DNA of 64,000 nucleotides from NCBI RefSeq assembly GCF_030272615.1, contig NW_026729294.1, positions 1 through 64,000 of the forward strand. Reading direction: 5' to 3'. Below are positions 11,641 to 23,149 of this stretch, in pieces (position 1 is the first letter of the stretch; each line of letters begins with the position of its first letter). The position numbers were made by a program, and so were the translations under genes. The notes under the pieces were generated by a model. That model was not told where the DNA came from. It saw only the letters and a program-made list of their open reading frames with translations, and did not search any database. Source of the DNA: Cryptomeria japonica. Its lineage: Eukaryota; Streptophyta; Pinopsida; Cupressales; Cupressaceae.

Positions 11641-13640
11641 TAATAAATTGATTTGTTGTTTGTCTTCATGCAGATGAGACTTCTTCTCTCCACGCATGCA
11701 TGCATACTAGAACAGTTAGTTCATCTTCACGCAGGGATGACAGAATAGTTAGTTCAGCTTCTACAACCACCGTAAAAGATATGCCATTAGAGAATAGTTC
11801 TGCTTGATACTGCCCACCATCGGTGCTGATGAGTTTAGTTTGCATTAATTTTAGATATGCCACAATGCATGAAATTAATAACTGCATTTTTAATTTTTCT
11901 CTTAGAATCGAAATCTCTATATAGAGATTACTTGGTTTGAATTTTATTTAACAGAGAAAAACCTCTATCGAGGCAGTATGTAACACATGATTAATAATAA
12001 TGTTGTCCTAACCCTAGTTAAACCAAACTTAAACTTATTATTTTAATTAAAAAATAAATTAACCATTACTGCGCATGCAAAAGTAATGATTATCAACATG
12101 CAAGTAATAGACAAGTAACTGAACAACCATGCAACTCATAAATAACATGTAGAAATTAAATGTGCATGCGAAAAATAACAAACTAAAATTACTCATGAGG
12201 ACCGAAAAGAATGCAAACCATAATTACTTAAGATGCTGAGTTATGTGTGCACATGTGTAGCATAAATTGTATGCATCAAATTATTACAAATTAAATTAAC
12301 ATGCAAAAACTCATAATTAAATAATCTACCAGATAATTAAATATGACCATGCATGCATGCGTAAATGAAAACTAATCTAAGAAAGTAAATCATGCATGTT
12401 ACTGGGTTAGTATGTTAGTAGCTTTTTCTCTTCTTTTCTTTGTTAGTTACATTGCATGGCGACTTCCTATCGCTTTAAATCAGGTTACCTTATAGGTCCT
12501 TTTTCATAACTTCTACATGCGACCATTCTAGTCTTTACAATGAAATAAAATATACATCTTTAATTATTACATAAAATTTTATCTCGAATCTCTGACTTTC
12601 TCTGTCTCTGGATGTGTCACCTCCATTTGACCTGGATAACCTCCTCTCGCAAACCGGATGATAGACATATGACCTAGGCGTTTATCCGCCCAACCAAATG
12701 AAGCATAAGCTTCCCGGTGCTCTTGATAAGCTCCCGTCCCTCATGACGGAGTATCCTAGCAAGCTGGTACCAACTAGCAGTAAAGGAATCCTGTGCAATC
12801 ATGTATAACTAACAACCCATCCTGGTTGAACTAACTACATGTGTTATGGCAGGGAGATAAATAAATAAATAAATATGATGGCCATCATTACCCTATTGGG
12901 GAGGTGAAGAAAATCACCCTTCCCTGGTTAGCCCATAACAAACACTCTCATTCCATAAATATCCCTCATAGACAGAAAAATAATTAACCCTTTGTGGATT
13001 AATGTTAGAATAATATTATTATATGTTTTCTTTATAAATTTTTATAAATTTTCCCTTTATAATATAATTTCCTCAAAATTAAATTTTAATATTTTCAATC
13101 ATTCTAAATTAAGAATCTGTATTTAAGTTAATATAATATTTAAAATCAATTCCTAATATATATATATTAAATATTTTATTTCTTTTATTATTTTCTTAAA
13201 AATTCTTAAATCAATCTTGAAGTTAGAATTTACCACTATCAAGACTTTCCAAATAGAGTCGTAATCTTTCAGTTGTTTCTTAAAAACCCAGATCCAAATT
13301 TCTATGAAATTTTTACAGTACTTAGAAATATTTGAAATGAAAAAACCTAGTAAAGTTCTTTAAAACCCAGTTTCTACTTTTTAAGATACATTGAAAAGAA
13401 GGTGTCGATAACACAACTGACACATCAAACAAACTAGCATTAAATCCAAACAATATCCAATTACTCCCAGCAACAAAAAAATACTAGTCAATCAATTTCA
13501 TAGATATAAGTCTTGTGGTAAAGAAGAGATTAAAAACCTACCTCTGACAAATTTATTCCATGTACTTAAATTTTTAATCAAAAATTATGACAAAAGGGAC
13601 AATTTTTAAAGGAAAAGATCAAATTAAGACTCAAATAAAA
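11641..13640. other. Unassigned; probable old retroelement debris
   Basis: There is no open frame of note. The part near 12000-12420 is rich in CATGCA words. A perfect 18-bp palindrome (AATCTCTATATAGAGATT) lies at 11912-11929, and an ATAAATA run sits near 12852-12872. A more GC-balanced block at 12640-12940 and the text at 13220-13600 resemble untranslated or LTR sequence of plant LTR elements, but I found no primer site, polypurine tract or coding remnant to prove it. Confidence 0.35.
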
Positions 13641-13660
13641 TATGTAAAATAAATGAACCT

Positions 13661-13752
13661 GGCTGTGAGAAAGAAGAATCCAAGGTGTTCCCCAAATTTT
13701 AGACAATCTCTTCAATCTACCTTGGCTGTGAGAAAGAAGAATCCCAGGTGTT
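13661..13752. repeat. Local duplication just left of the 13.75 kb repeat
   Basis: GGCTGTGAGAAAGAAGAATC, followed by C(A/C)CAGGTGTT-like text, occurs at 13661 and again at 13724 (63-bp period), immediately before the long repeat begins at 13751. Confidence 0.85.
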
Positions 13753-14549
13753 TTCTTGCAGAGTAGAACAAGGACAACAAACTACCACTAGCATGTACCA
13801 CTATTTTACTAAGGTGGGAATACCATGTTTATCAAGGTGTTGTTGTTCTCTTTTATGATCGATGATGAATGATTTTTTTCAAAAGGCTGTGAAGTTTTAT
13901 GTCTTTTTTTGTAAGTGACTTTGGTTTTGACATCATGTCCTTTTTACATTTTTCAGGCGGTCCCGATTGTCTATAATGATATAAGAGGGAATAAGATCTT
14001 GACAAATTAGGTTAGTATGGGGTTAGAATATCAAGTTACATTTTGTACATGCATAGTAGTAATAGTTATGTAAGACATTTGACATAACTGTAAATTTAAT
14101 ATGGTTATTTGTAGTTCTTAGTGATTGGACACTTCAAAGCCAAATAAATTGGATTAAGGTGGTCCCTTCTTGGCATGTTTTTCTTTGATGATCTTTCCCC
14201 AATAAAGGTGAGCACAAGAATAATTATAGTTTACAGTTCTTTTTTCTCAAACGTGTTAACAAATTTTATTGTTTGTGTGTACTTTAGTATCAAGAGTATG
14301 ATGTAATATTTTCTTGTGGATATCACTGTGAATTCTTTTATATCTGTCTCTTGAATGGTAAAATGGAATTTACTACAAATTCATTGTATGCATTTTTATC
14401 TTCTCATGACTGTGAAGCTTATAGATCCTATATTCTCTTTCCTTCAGCTACATTGAAATCTTGTTAGCCTCCTCCAGGATTGTAAGCTTGTAAAAATTCC
14501 ACAATTTAGTAGTGTGGATTCCATCTAAAAATTGTCTTAAACATTGTCT
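13751..14549. repeat. ~800-bp dispersed repeat, copy 1
   Basis: Aligning 13751-14549 with 63183-63980 by eye gives about 37 base differences in 798-799 positions, about 95% identity, in the same orientation. Homology starts abruptly at TTTTCTTGCA in both copies, with unrelated sequence to the left. There is no long open frame. Inside are sequences shaped like splice sites: TTTTTCAG before GCGGTCCCGATTG, and AATAAAG followed by GTGAGCAC. Copy 1 runs without a visible break into a LINE C-terminal coding region at ~14555. Whether the LINE part belongs to the same mobile unit cannot be settled, because copy 2 leaves the window just before that point. Confidence 0.9.
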
Positions 14550-14574
14550 ATGTAGTAGTGTGGACTCCATCTAA
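14507..14574. repeat. 46-bp tandem duplication at the repeat/LINE junction
   Basis: TAGTAGTGTGGATTCCATCT at 14507 recurs with one change at 14553 (TAGTAGTGTGGACTCCATCT). The second copy is the start of the LINE reading frame VWTPSKSGQYSVK. Confidence 0.85.
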
Positions 14575-15663
14575 ATCAGGTCAATATAGTGTAAAGGAAT
14601 GCTACAATCTACTAGCCAACCAATTCAATACCAATGACCTTGGAATTCCTCAAAAAATGTTTTTGGAGCAACAAACTCATCCCTAAAGTTGTGGTCTTTG
14701 CTTGGTTGGCAATCAAATATTAAATTTTAACTGTAGAAAGGTTCATGAAAATGGGCTTCGAAGGCCCCTCAAGATGCATTCTTTGTAAAGCCTTGGAGGA
14801 ATCTATGGACCATTTTCTCCTCAATTTCCCATTTTTGGCTAAGTATTAGAGATGGATTTGTGCCAAGATAGGTTGGATCATTTCTCGTACCAATGAAATT
14901 TCTTCTCTTTTTCAAAGTTGGCCAATTAGACCTGAAGAAGGGATCCTGAGCCCCTCATGGGAAAATAGTTCTCCTTGCCTCATACAGGAGATTTGGAAAG
15001 ACAAAAATAGGAGGATTTTGGATAACAAATCGAGGAAGCTAGACTCAATTCCCAATTTGTGGAGAATAACAATTGTAAACTTGCCTTTAACCCCAACTCC
15101 AAGAAGGAATTCACAGATTGGGATGGTAAAATCAAATTTAGTTGGAATGGCATTAAAATTCCCCCCTTATTGGAAAAAAGAGGGGTGAGAGAAGCTCTAT
15201 CCTTTGGTCTCCTCTGAAGCTAGGATGGTTAAAGCTCAATTTTGATGGTGCTTCAAAAGGTAACCCCAACCCACCAAGTATAGGTTGTGTAATCAGGGAC
15301 CATAATGGAAATTTTCGAGGCAAACTTGTAGTTCCTATCCAGCTAGATACTAATAATGTTGCAGAATTTAAAGCTCTCCTTTGGGGTATTATTGAGTTCG
15401 CCAAGGGAGGTATAAGAAACATAGAATGTGAAGATGATTCTGTAATAGTGATTAATGCAATCAAGTCATCAGCAACCCCAAATTGGCGTCTACAAGCCTT
15501 ATTAGAGAAGATTTTATCTATTTTGAATATGTTCAAAAATGTTTCCTATAAACATATATATAGAGAAGCTAATTCAAAGGTTGATGTGCTCCCAAAAGTA
15601 GGGACATATGGGTTAGAATTAAACTGGTGGGAGAATGGTTTCAATTTCCAACGAAATGGCTAA
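14555..15663 (+). mobile_element. L1-type LINE 3' end: zf-RVT plus RNase H
   Basis: The plus strand encodes, with frame breaks, VWTPSKSGQYSVKECYNLLA (end of RT), VVFAWLAIK, a zinc-binding segment CILCKALEESMDHFLLNFPF, a linker (IWKDKNRRILDN), and then a plant-type RNase H. The RNase H frame is open from 15154 to the stop at 15661-15663 (170 codons) and carries LNFDGASKGNP, IGCVIRDHNG, NNVAEFKALLWGI, ECEDDSVIVINAIK and HIYREANSKVD. The positions expected for the catalytic D, E, D and the later H/D are all filled. No ATG opens this stretch; in the intact element it would be the C-terminus of ORF2. Upstream RT and endonuclease are missing. After 15664 no poly-A tail is evident. Confidence 0.88.
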
Positions 15664-18646
15664 TGATTGGAAGATTTGTTTTCCAAAACAATGGCAGGTG
15701 GAGGTTCAAGTTTGAGGGGGATTATTTACTAGATATCCATTTCCAATTTTATATTGATTGAATCAGTAGACTTTTCCTGTTCAAATTTTGCCTTAGTTTC
15801 ATATTGATTGAATCAGATGTGCCAACTGTTGTAGTCTTGCTCCCCTCCTCTTGCTTGTTGATGTGACCAGCTCAATTTTAAATTCAAATATTGGCTATTA
15901 GATAAAAGAGGGAGAAAAACTTAACATATTCTTCTCATACAAATCATCATCTTTGATTGACAAGTTGACTTAAGATGATAAAAATCCCTTAGCTTTTTAT
16001 TCCACCAACCTCAATTTGACCCTATTACACTTTATTATTTTGATGTCTCATGTGATTCTTTGGTGTTCTCATCGAGTTTAGCTAATGTGGATCTTAAAGT
16101 CCAAGCATAAAGAAACATGAGAAAAAAATTCATTTAAAGGTGCTTGGCTTAACAAAAAAATGAGCATGTAGAGTACGATACTATATAATAGTTGCTTTTA
16201 TCATGCCAATTTGGTGTATCACACATAGTAGAAAGTTGTAGGATAATCAAGTCCAAGGTATTAATAGCGTAACTTCCAAGGTAGAGACCCAATATTTGGA
16301 TATTCATTCATTTACATAGCAAGATATCATCTTGCAGTTTAGAAGTGAAGTTTGATGAGCTATAGAGATGTTATATTTAGAGTTTTAGGCCACAACTTTT
16401 TCCACAAAGAAAGTTAGAGATGATTGTGTATTGGATTGTACCAAGGTAGATCAAAGGGTCTCAAAAGACAAGTTTGAATGCTCTGTATTCTACCATATTG
16501 ATCAACATGGTCATGTAATTTTGACGATATGCTCATGGATATCTAAGGTATGTTCCACTTAAATTCCAAATGGTGTGGTTTACCACAAGTTTATTTTTTT
16601 AGAGTACCCAAGTAACATAGTTTAACTAGTATGCTTTATCTTGAGTTGTAAAAGTGATCATGTACTTGTGCCAACATGTATCAATAAAATATTGAAAATG
16701 ATGTAAAAGAGTTGTTCAAAAAGGGTAAAGTTATATGTATCATGATTTGTATAGTGATATTCATCTCCTTACAATATTGTAAATAGTTTTGTATGGACTT
16801 TTTGGGTAACTAATGACTAATGGAACATTTGGACAATGTCTCCATGCTTGCACCATGGATATTTGTGTTCATACTACTTTAAGAGTTTGCATTTAGATGT
16901 GTTGGGGCCTAGTTGAATAATGTTTTGAACTAAATCATGTTCTTTCTCATGGCTTATGAGATTTATCATTAACTAATGTAATTCTCTACATACTAATAAC
17001 CTAGTTAATATTTTCAATACTTGTAGAGATTATTGAAAATGTTTAGATGTTGAAGGCAATAAGCCAAAAGCAGTTAATGGTGCAAAGTAGAAACATTATT
17101 TATTGATCAATGGAGTAAAGCCATAAATTACAGTCATTCCTTTATTCCAATATTGTATTTTAACGAGTTGTAGCTTCCTTGGGTTATAGCATTAGGGAGA
17201 GCCTAAAAAAGATAGAAGAATTGTCCTCTTCTATTGCTCCTAATTATTCTTTTAACGATTTATTTCCACAAAAAAATGCAATTCCAATGGGTGATCACTC
17301 CCCAAATTTTATAATTTTCAACACATGATGGACAATTTGATTTGTACAATATACCTCATCTTCAAAAGTTACAACTAGGAGATGTATTCCTTTCATTTGC
17401 AAGAAAGGACATGCTTCAACAACATATTGAATGTGAAAAATTAATTGATGAAGCCATAATGTTAGTGTAGAAGAGATTGTCTAAGGTAAATATTGACTCA
17501 TCCCAAGCTCCCAAAAAATAAATGAAGCTTCAATTTGATTCTTTCAAATCCCATTAATCTCATATTGAGAAGCACATAGAGAAAAATTCAATGAATATGA
17601 TAAACATCAAAATAATGGCTAATGCATTGAATAGATGTGCTAAAGCAAAGATTGCTTTGTAAGAGAATATAAAAAGTGTTAAACAATCATGTGGACTAAT
17701 CAATATGTGTTAAAAAGTGTAAGATAATATTTGTCCAAAATGGCTTATTCTAACAAGGAGCATAAAAAGATCATATAGACATTGAGTCACAAATAATTCA
17801 AATGCCAGTATCTATGACCTAATAAATAATAAGGGTTTTGTTATAAGAGGAGAAATAGAGAACTTGCACACTCAACTGATGTGGCTTATGGTTAAAAAAT
17901 AAAAAATCAAAGGAGACATTGGTAAGCTCTGAGAAGTTCTGATGCTTTGGTTGGCTTCTAACTAATATCCTATCTGATGGAAAAAAAAAATATCAAAAGA
18001 AGAAGGTGCCCACTATTGTAGAAGATTCATAAGACGTATAGATTTAGTTTGAATATCAAAGTCACATTGTGTCCTCTTTAAAGGTGCACTAGGATACCAC
18101 TCTTTCCTAATTGCGGGTAATTTACAAGAACATTCTAGCTTTAAAGTAATATGCCGGATTTCTACAGATAGGAAATTTTTGTCATTATCTAGATATGCAA
18201 AGAATAAGGATTAGTTGAGCAGTACCATTTTGTTGTCTATAGAGTAACTATGTAGATATTACTAGTATATTTGAAGAAATATTTTCTATATCAATTTAGG
18301 GATAACCAAGGCCACCTCTTAGGATAGTAGATATTGGTTTAATAATTTCAAGGGAGCATATTTTTAGTGCAAATTGAGATGAAAATCCCTTACCCTTTTC
18401 CCTTGATTTCAAAGGGCGAGAGAAAATATTTTATGAATAGTATTATCATGAATGATAAAGGGGGAGATTCTTACAGATATGATGTATGTTGTTATTGATG
18501 TCAACCAATTTTTGTCATTGATTTCAATGAATGAGAACAAAGGGAAAATATCACTCACGCCATTTGACATAACTAAAGTAGAAACAAATGTAGTTATGGT
18601 ATCCACATGTTATCTATATGGTTCTAGTCAGCCTTGTGGTGGTGTG
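15664..18646. other. No recognisable gene
   Basis: A+T-rich sequence without a supported coding region. A short repeat (ATATTGATTGAATCAG) occurs near 15753 and 15801. Scattered short frames around 17300-18600 have many stops and match no family I know. Confidence 0.5.
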
Positions 18647-18650
18647 AAAG

Positions 18651-18710
18651 ATTAGGTTTCAACTTTGCAATGATGGTATGGAAGACTAGGTTTCAGATTT
18701 GCAATGATGG
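18651..18710. repeat. 34-bp tandem duplication
   Basis: A(T/C)TAGGTTTCA and (G/C)ATTTGCAATGATGG-type text is present twice, at 18651-18676 and 18685-18710, differing at a few bases. Confidence 0.8.
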
Positions 18711-18751
18711 GGAAAATGTGAATTTCCTTTGGAATTTCTTCTGATTTTCCA

Positions 18752-18940
18752 AGATTAAGGAAAAAGAATTGGATTAAAGAATACCTAGAGGATGAGGGTG
18801 TTGTCTTGTTTTCTCCAAAAGAGAGAATTAATGCTTGGGTGGCAAAGCTAGAGGAAATTGTAGAGGAGCTTGGTCTAGAGCCTCAAGAGCAGTCTTTTTT
18901 CTTCCCTAATGTCCCCCTTCTTTGGTTTTCTCATGAATAA
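18752..18940 (+). pseudogene. Unidentified coding fragment (acidic, SPKERI motif)
   Basis: One plus frame is open for about 60 codons up to a TAA near 18940 and reads KNWIKEYLEDEGVVLFSPKE, then RINAWVAKLEEIVEELGLEP and SFFFPNVPLLWFSHE. It is compositionally protein-like (amphipathic helix, then an aromatic patch). It has no start codon, and its upstream part runs into frame breaks. I do not recognise the family. A repeat-associated frame is most likely; a host gene fragment is possible. Confidence 0.4.
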
Positions 18941-20340
18941 GTCTTTAAAAGTGGAAAAATCATCTTAGCTGCAAATTTGGCTCTCTCTCCCTCTAGTTTG
19001 GGTCATGAATCTATTGCCTCTTCTTCTTAGCCTCTGCAGTTCTAAGATATGTTTTTATTTTAGGCTTTCAATAGTTTTTCTAGTCATTCAATTGGGACCT
19101 TTAAATTTTATCTTTCAATATGACTTCTTAGGTGACACGTGGTACAATTTAATGCTTCCCACAAAAAATATAGGAAGCCAATTTAAATGGGTCCCACAAA
19201 GTAATATGATAACATAGAAAGTTAACACTTAGGATACGAATAATAAAATAATCAACGATATATCAATTTTGACACTCTAAGGTTTAGAAACATTAATCCT
19301 AACAATCCCTTTCTACTAGGAAAAAGGGATAGGAAGTTGAGGATCCCTTCACGAAAAAAGGCACTTCAAATCTCCAAGCTTCAACACCAACTGCACAATA
19401 ACCATCTTTGTCCTTGTTCATGCCTTCCTTTGAAACTCCTCCACCATTTGAAAGACCATGTCCATCCCCCTTCCTTCTCATTTCTCTTTAAAATATAAAA
19501 TAAATTAATATCCATCATTTAAATTAAATATATATAAGCCTATTTTCCCAGTTTATTTATTATAAATATAAAATTTGAGTAAAATATTAAAGCACACACT
19601 TAGTGGGCTTTTGTAAAGGCTAAGATTTATTTACGCATACTAATGATGGTATTTGGGTCATCATTTATGAATATATTAAAAAATTACACTCAAATTGACT
19701 ACGATGACTAAGGGAAAATAATTACAACCAATACAATATCTCCCACATATCAATCATCTTGGAATAACTCCAACCTAAAAATCAAATGGAAAGATACCCT
19801 GGTTCTGCCTTCTTAGTAGCACATCAAGTGTACTTGTCCATGTACATAATAGCTAGAGAATATATGATTCTCATACAAGGTTCAACATCATAAAAATAGA
19901 GAGCACCAAGCACAAAATGTACATAATGCATAAAAAATAGTAGCATCATAAAGATAGCATAATAATACTGTAATTCTCATAAAATGTGCCCAATACTAGA
20001 GCAAATACAAAAGGAATGGTAATAAAAATAATCCTTAATTAAAATATACAAGTATCGATATACAAATCAAGTCCAAAAAATAATCAATAGAGCATGGGTC
20101 CCTCCTAAGCCACTAGTTGTTGATTTGTATCCATAAGTTGACTCCCAACCTCTTACTAGGCCTAAGAAGAAACCAAGTTCACACTATCAGGAACCAATCC
20201 TACCACACTTTGATCCAAAGTAAGCATTCCTGGATTCACCTCTTGTTGGCCAAGATCATCCAAAGCTTCAAATATCTTAAAAGTATCCTCCTCTTGTCTC
20301 TCCTTTCAAAGACCTCTTTTGACCCCAGTTCATGTTCCTT
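18941..20340. other. No recognisable gene
   Basis: I see nothing I can support. A minus-strand frame at 19299-19481 (GDGHGLSNGGGVSKEGMNKD) is glycine-rich and unrecognised. The text at 19600-20100 resembles non-coding LTR-like sequence, but without diagnostic sites. Confidence 0.45.
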
Positions 20341-21640
20341 GTCCTAGTTGGGAGAAAACCATCTATACCAATAGCCTTATCAGACAAGGAGCTTTTTCCT
20401 TTATCATCCCCATCAAGATTACTGAAGAGATGTTGAGGTAGATGCATTGTCAGTTTAGACCTAGGACACTTGCACTACCAATGACCATAGTCATGACAAA
20501 GGTGATACCGGAAGGGTAAAGTCTCATAATCAAGCTATTGGACCCAAGAATAAGATCCCACACACATATCTATAACATCTAGCAAAGGTTTAATAAGATC
20601 AATTTCAACACAGATATGAGCAAAAGTCATGACCTTTCTCCCTAGGGTTTGCATTGAGGATCCAATAGGCTTCCCAAGCAATAAAGATAACATTCGCAAC
20701 ACATTCTCCCAACAACATTCCACTAAAAATATAGGTATCAAACCTACTCTGGGACACTATTCAGAAGCTCCTCTAAAGGGTTAAATCCCACATGCCATGG
20801 TTTGATGAACAACACCACCTGCTTATGAAAATATGAACCTCCCTCAAAGACCCCATTGCGATCCTCCATGCAATCTAATGTAACCATGATTTAACTATAA
20901 GCCCAATTCTCCAGAAACTGCAAAATACCCTCATCCCCAAAAAATTGGAGTAAAGTGAGTGCTTTGAAAAATATTCAACATCCTCATCAATCATCTAAGG
21001 TAGAATAACCAATTTCGGCCTCTCTTTGCATCTCTCAAGACAACCATTAATCTTCAAAATTCGAGAACCATTGGACATACTAGTACTTGTGATACTTGGA
21101 TCTGGATCAAAAAGATTATTAACAAAGGTCCTATAACCTTTGGAAGGTGATTTCAAGCCCAGCGCTGCTCGAAAACCCATACCAGGTGAAACCCCCGAGG
21201 CATCATTGCGAGCAAAAGACATCACACCCAACTGTGAAACCACAACCCTACCCAAAGAGGGCAAGGAGGTATCCCACCATAGACAACACCGATCCCCCAC
21301 TGCAACAAACATCGATCACCCACCCCTCCCAAATGCAAACATATAAAAGAATAGGTTTAAAACCCCCCTCACTCCATGGGCTCCCCCCAACGCTGTCACA
21401 AGGCCAACCCTAGCTGCACCCTGCACTAGCACTCCTCCCATGCCCCTCCACCCCCCATAGCCACTAGCACCATACATGATGCCCAAAGGAGCCACCACAC
21501 CCTGCAACCTACCAAACTTCCATTCCCACCCCGCATAGACCAAAAATCAGCACTCACGAGATAGAGCTCTAATGCCCTAGCTTGAAACTAGCAAACTCCC
21601 TCGAATGCGAAGCCATCCCTCACATAGATTTATTTTTTTC
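20341..21640 (-). mobile_element. LINE ORF1 (DUF4283 / CCHC-type) remnant
   Basis: From the minus-strand ATG at 21222: MSFARNDASGVSPGMGFRAA, GLKSPSKGYRTFVNN, then after a stop and frame shifts SYFHKQVVLFIKPWHVGFNP, VECCWENVLRMLSLLLGKPI, TFAHICVEIDLIKPLLDVID, and a decayed zinc knuckle YHLCHDYGHW*CKCPRSK near 20460-20515. This is the order of plant LINE ORF1 proteins: an RNA-binding DUF4283 domain ending in a CCHC-type knuckle. The tail (SLSDKAIGIDGFLPTR) continues to about 20345. Stops and at least two frameshifts make it non-functional. No endonuclease or RT follows at lower coordinates, so ORF2 has been lost or never arrived. Confidence 0.8.
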
Positions 21641-21789
21641 TATCTTATAGGATACTCATACACACTTCCTTGTTATCAATATAATTTCAATACAACTCTC
21701 TCATTGCATAAAAACAAAAAAAAATGACTCTTTCCTCAGTCATCAACAACAATCCTTTTTTAAAAGGTTGGAAATTTATAAAAAAAAAT

Positions 21790-22530
21790 GTATAGTGATA
21801 GAAAAATTATAATAAATTGTGCAACAACACCTTGAGGCACACATAATAGCTCCAAAAATTGAAGTTAAGAAGTTTTTTGATAAGGTTGTAATATTTATAA
21901 TTTTAAAAACTAATTTTTGATATAAATAAATACTATAATTTTTTTCTATTGCATGATTTTTATTCTATTTGATTAGTCTTTATGATTTTTTTTATATTGT
22001 ATTCCTACAAATTGACAAAAAATGGTCATAAAATTTACAATTGAAAAAGTAAAGGTATAGCTAACAAGGTTCTAGAACTAGGACAAAGAATGCTTTAAAT
22101 AATAAATAGACAAAAATGAAAAGTTAATCTTTTTAATAAATTTCTTTTATCTTCACATCTTGATTTCCTTTATATGAAAGTTGATTTGGATTCCTCAATA
22201 AATACAAAATTCAACACGATATCATAGGAATTCTCCCCAATTTAGTTGTATATACCTAGAGTAGCTACATTCCCTATGCAAAATATACCTATTTTAGGAA
22301 TGAATTTTAGAGACAAAAATTTAAGAAACATTCTTTAATTGTACTAAATGATATTTGATGTGTATATTTGAAAAAAAAAATATATATTAACCTTTGAATA
22401 ATCTATTCAACATATTAAATTGTATATACAACAAAACTCTAGCACTAGGATTATTGACCTGAACTCTATCATCCTTGCTTGCAAGTATGATCCTCCTAAA
22501 TGGTTAGCTAATTCTAATTCATAAGGGGTG
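21790..22530. repeat. Diverged direct repeat, copy A
   Basis: This stretch aligns with 23150-23830 in the same orientation, at roughly 70% by eye with many indels. Shared landmarks include GTTGATTTGGATTC, ATATCATAGGAATTCT.CC.A, TTTA.TTGTA and TTGTACTAAATGA. Neither copy codes. The pair brackets about 620 bp of LINE-like debris. Confidence 0.7.
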
Positions 22531-22752
22531 GTCCATCAATATTTGTGGGTTCCTAGGTATTAATATTTCAAGTGACTCTTCATTGAAAGGAATGTTGATT
22601 TAGCTACTCAGAAGAATAGAGAGAAAAAAAGTTAAAAGTGAGTAACTCAATTGCATTCCCATGGGAGTAGACTACAAATTTGATAAAAAAAATCCCATAC
22701 TATATTATATCTCTCTTCATGGGTGTTATGTTACAAAGTTCATAAATCTCAA

Positions 22753-22960
22753 AAAAATTCTACTTTCTTTGGTCTAATGAGAAAGGTACAAGGAAAAGGG
22801 ATTTTGTTAGATGGAGTTAGTATTCTCCTCATTAATAGTTGGTTGTTTTGAGTCTAATACTTCCATAGTATAATAAATGCATAGGAAACTATAAATAACT
22901 TTCTTAGGAATAAAGATGCTTCCTTAAGAAAATATAAATTTACATTTTCTTTTAGAACTA
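22753..22960 (+). mobile_element. LINE RT remnant, heavily decayed
   Basis: The plus strand reads FLWSNEKGTRKRDFVRWS, the (F)LW-(n)-K-x-x-x-VxW stretch at the end of L1-type reverse transcriptase. About 100 bp later NFLRNKDASLRKYKFTF appears in another frame. Everything between is full of stops. It lies between the two copies of the diverged direct repeat. Confidence 0.55.
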
Positions 22961-23149
22961 TCTCATGGATCCTTTAGTGCAATAATAAATATCTTGCATA
23001 AACTCAAGGTTGTTATGATCATTATTGACCCTTGAAAGGAATTTATAACTTTAAGAGAATCATACATAATAAAATTCTTAAATAAATTAGGGTTCCTTAC
23101 TTTCATAGGAAAGTCTTCTTTGGTTTCCATTTACTTGTTAAGGTTGAAA

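Noticed and set aside
11912-11929. Perfect 18-bp palindrome AATCTCTATATAGAGATT
   Set aside because: One short A+T-rich palindrome without a partner or gene is expected by chance at this scale.
15153-15536. 127-codon minus-strand frame
   Set aside because: Antisense of the RNase H coding region on the plus strand.
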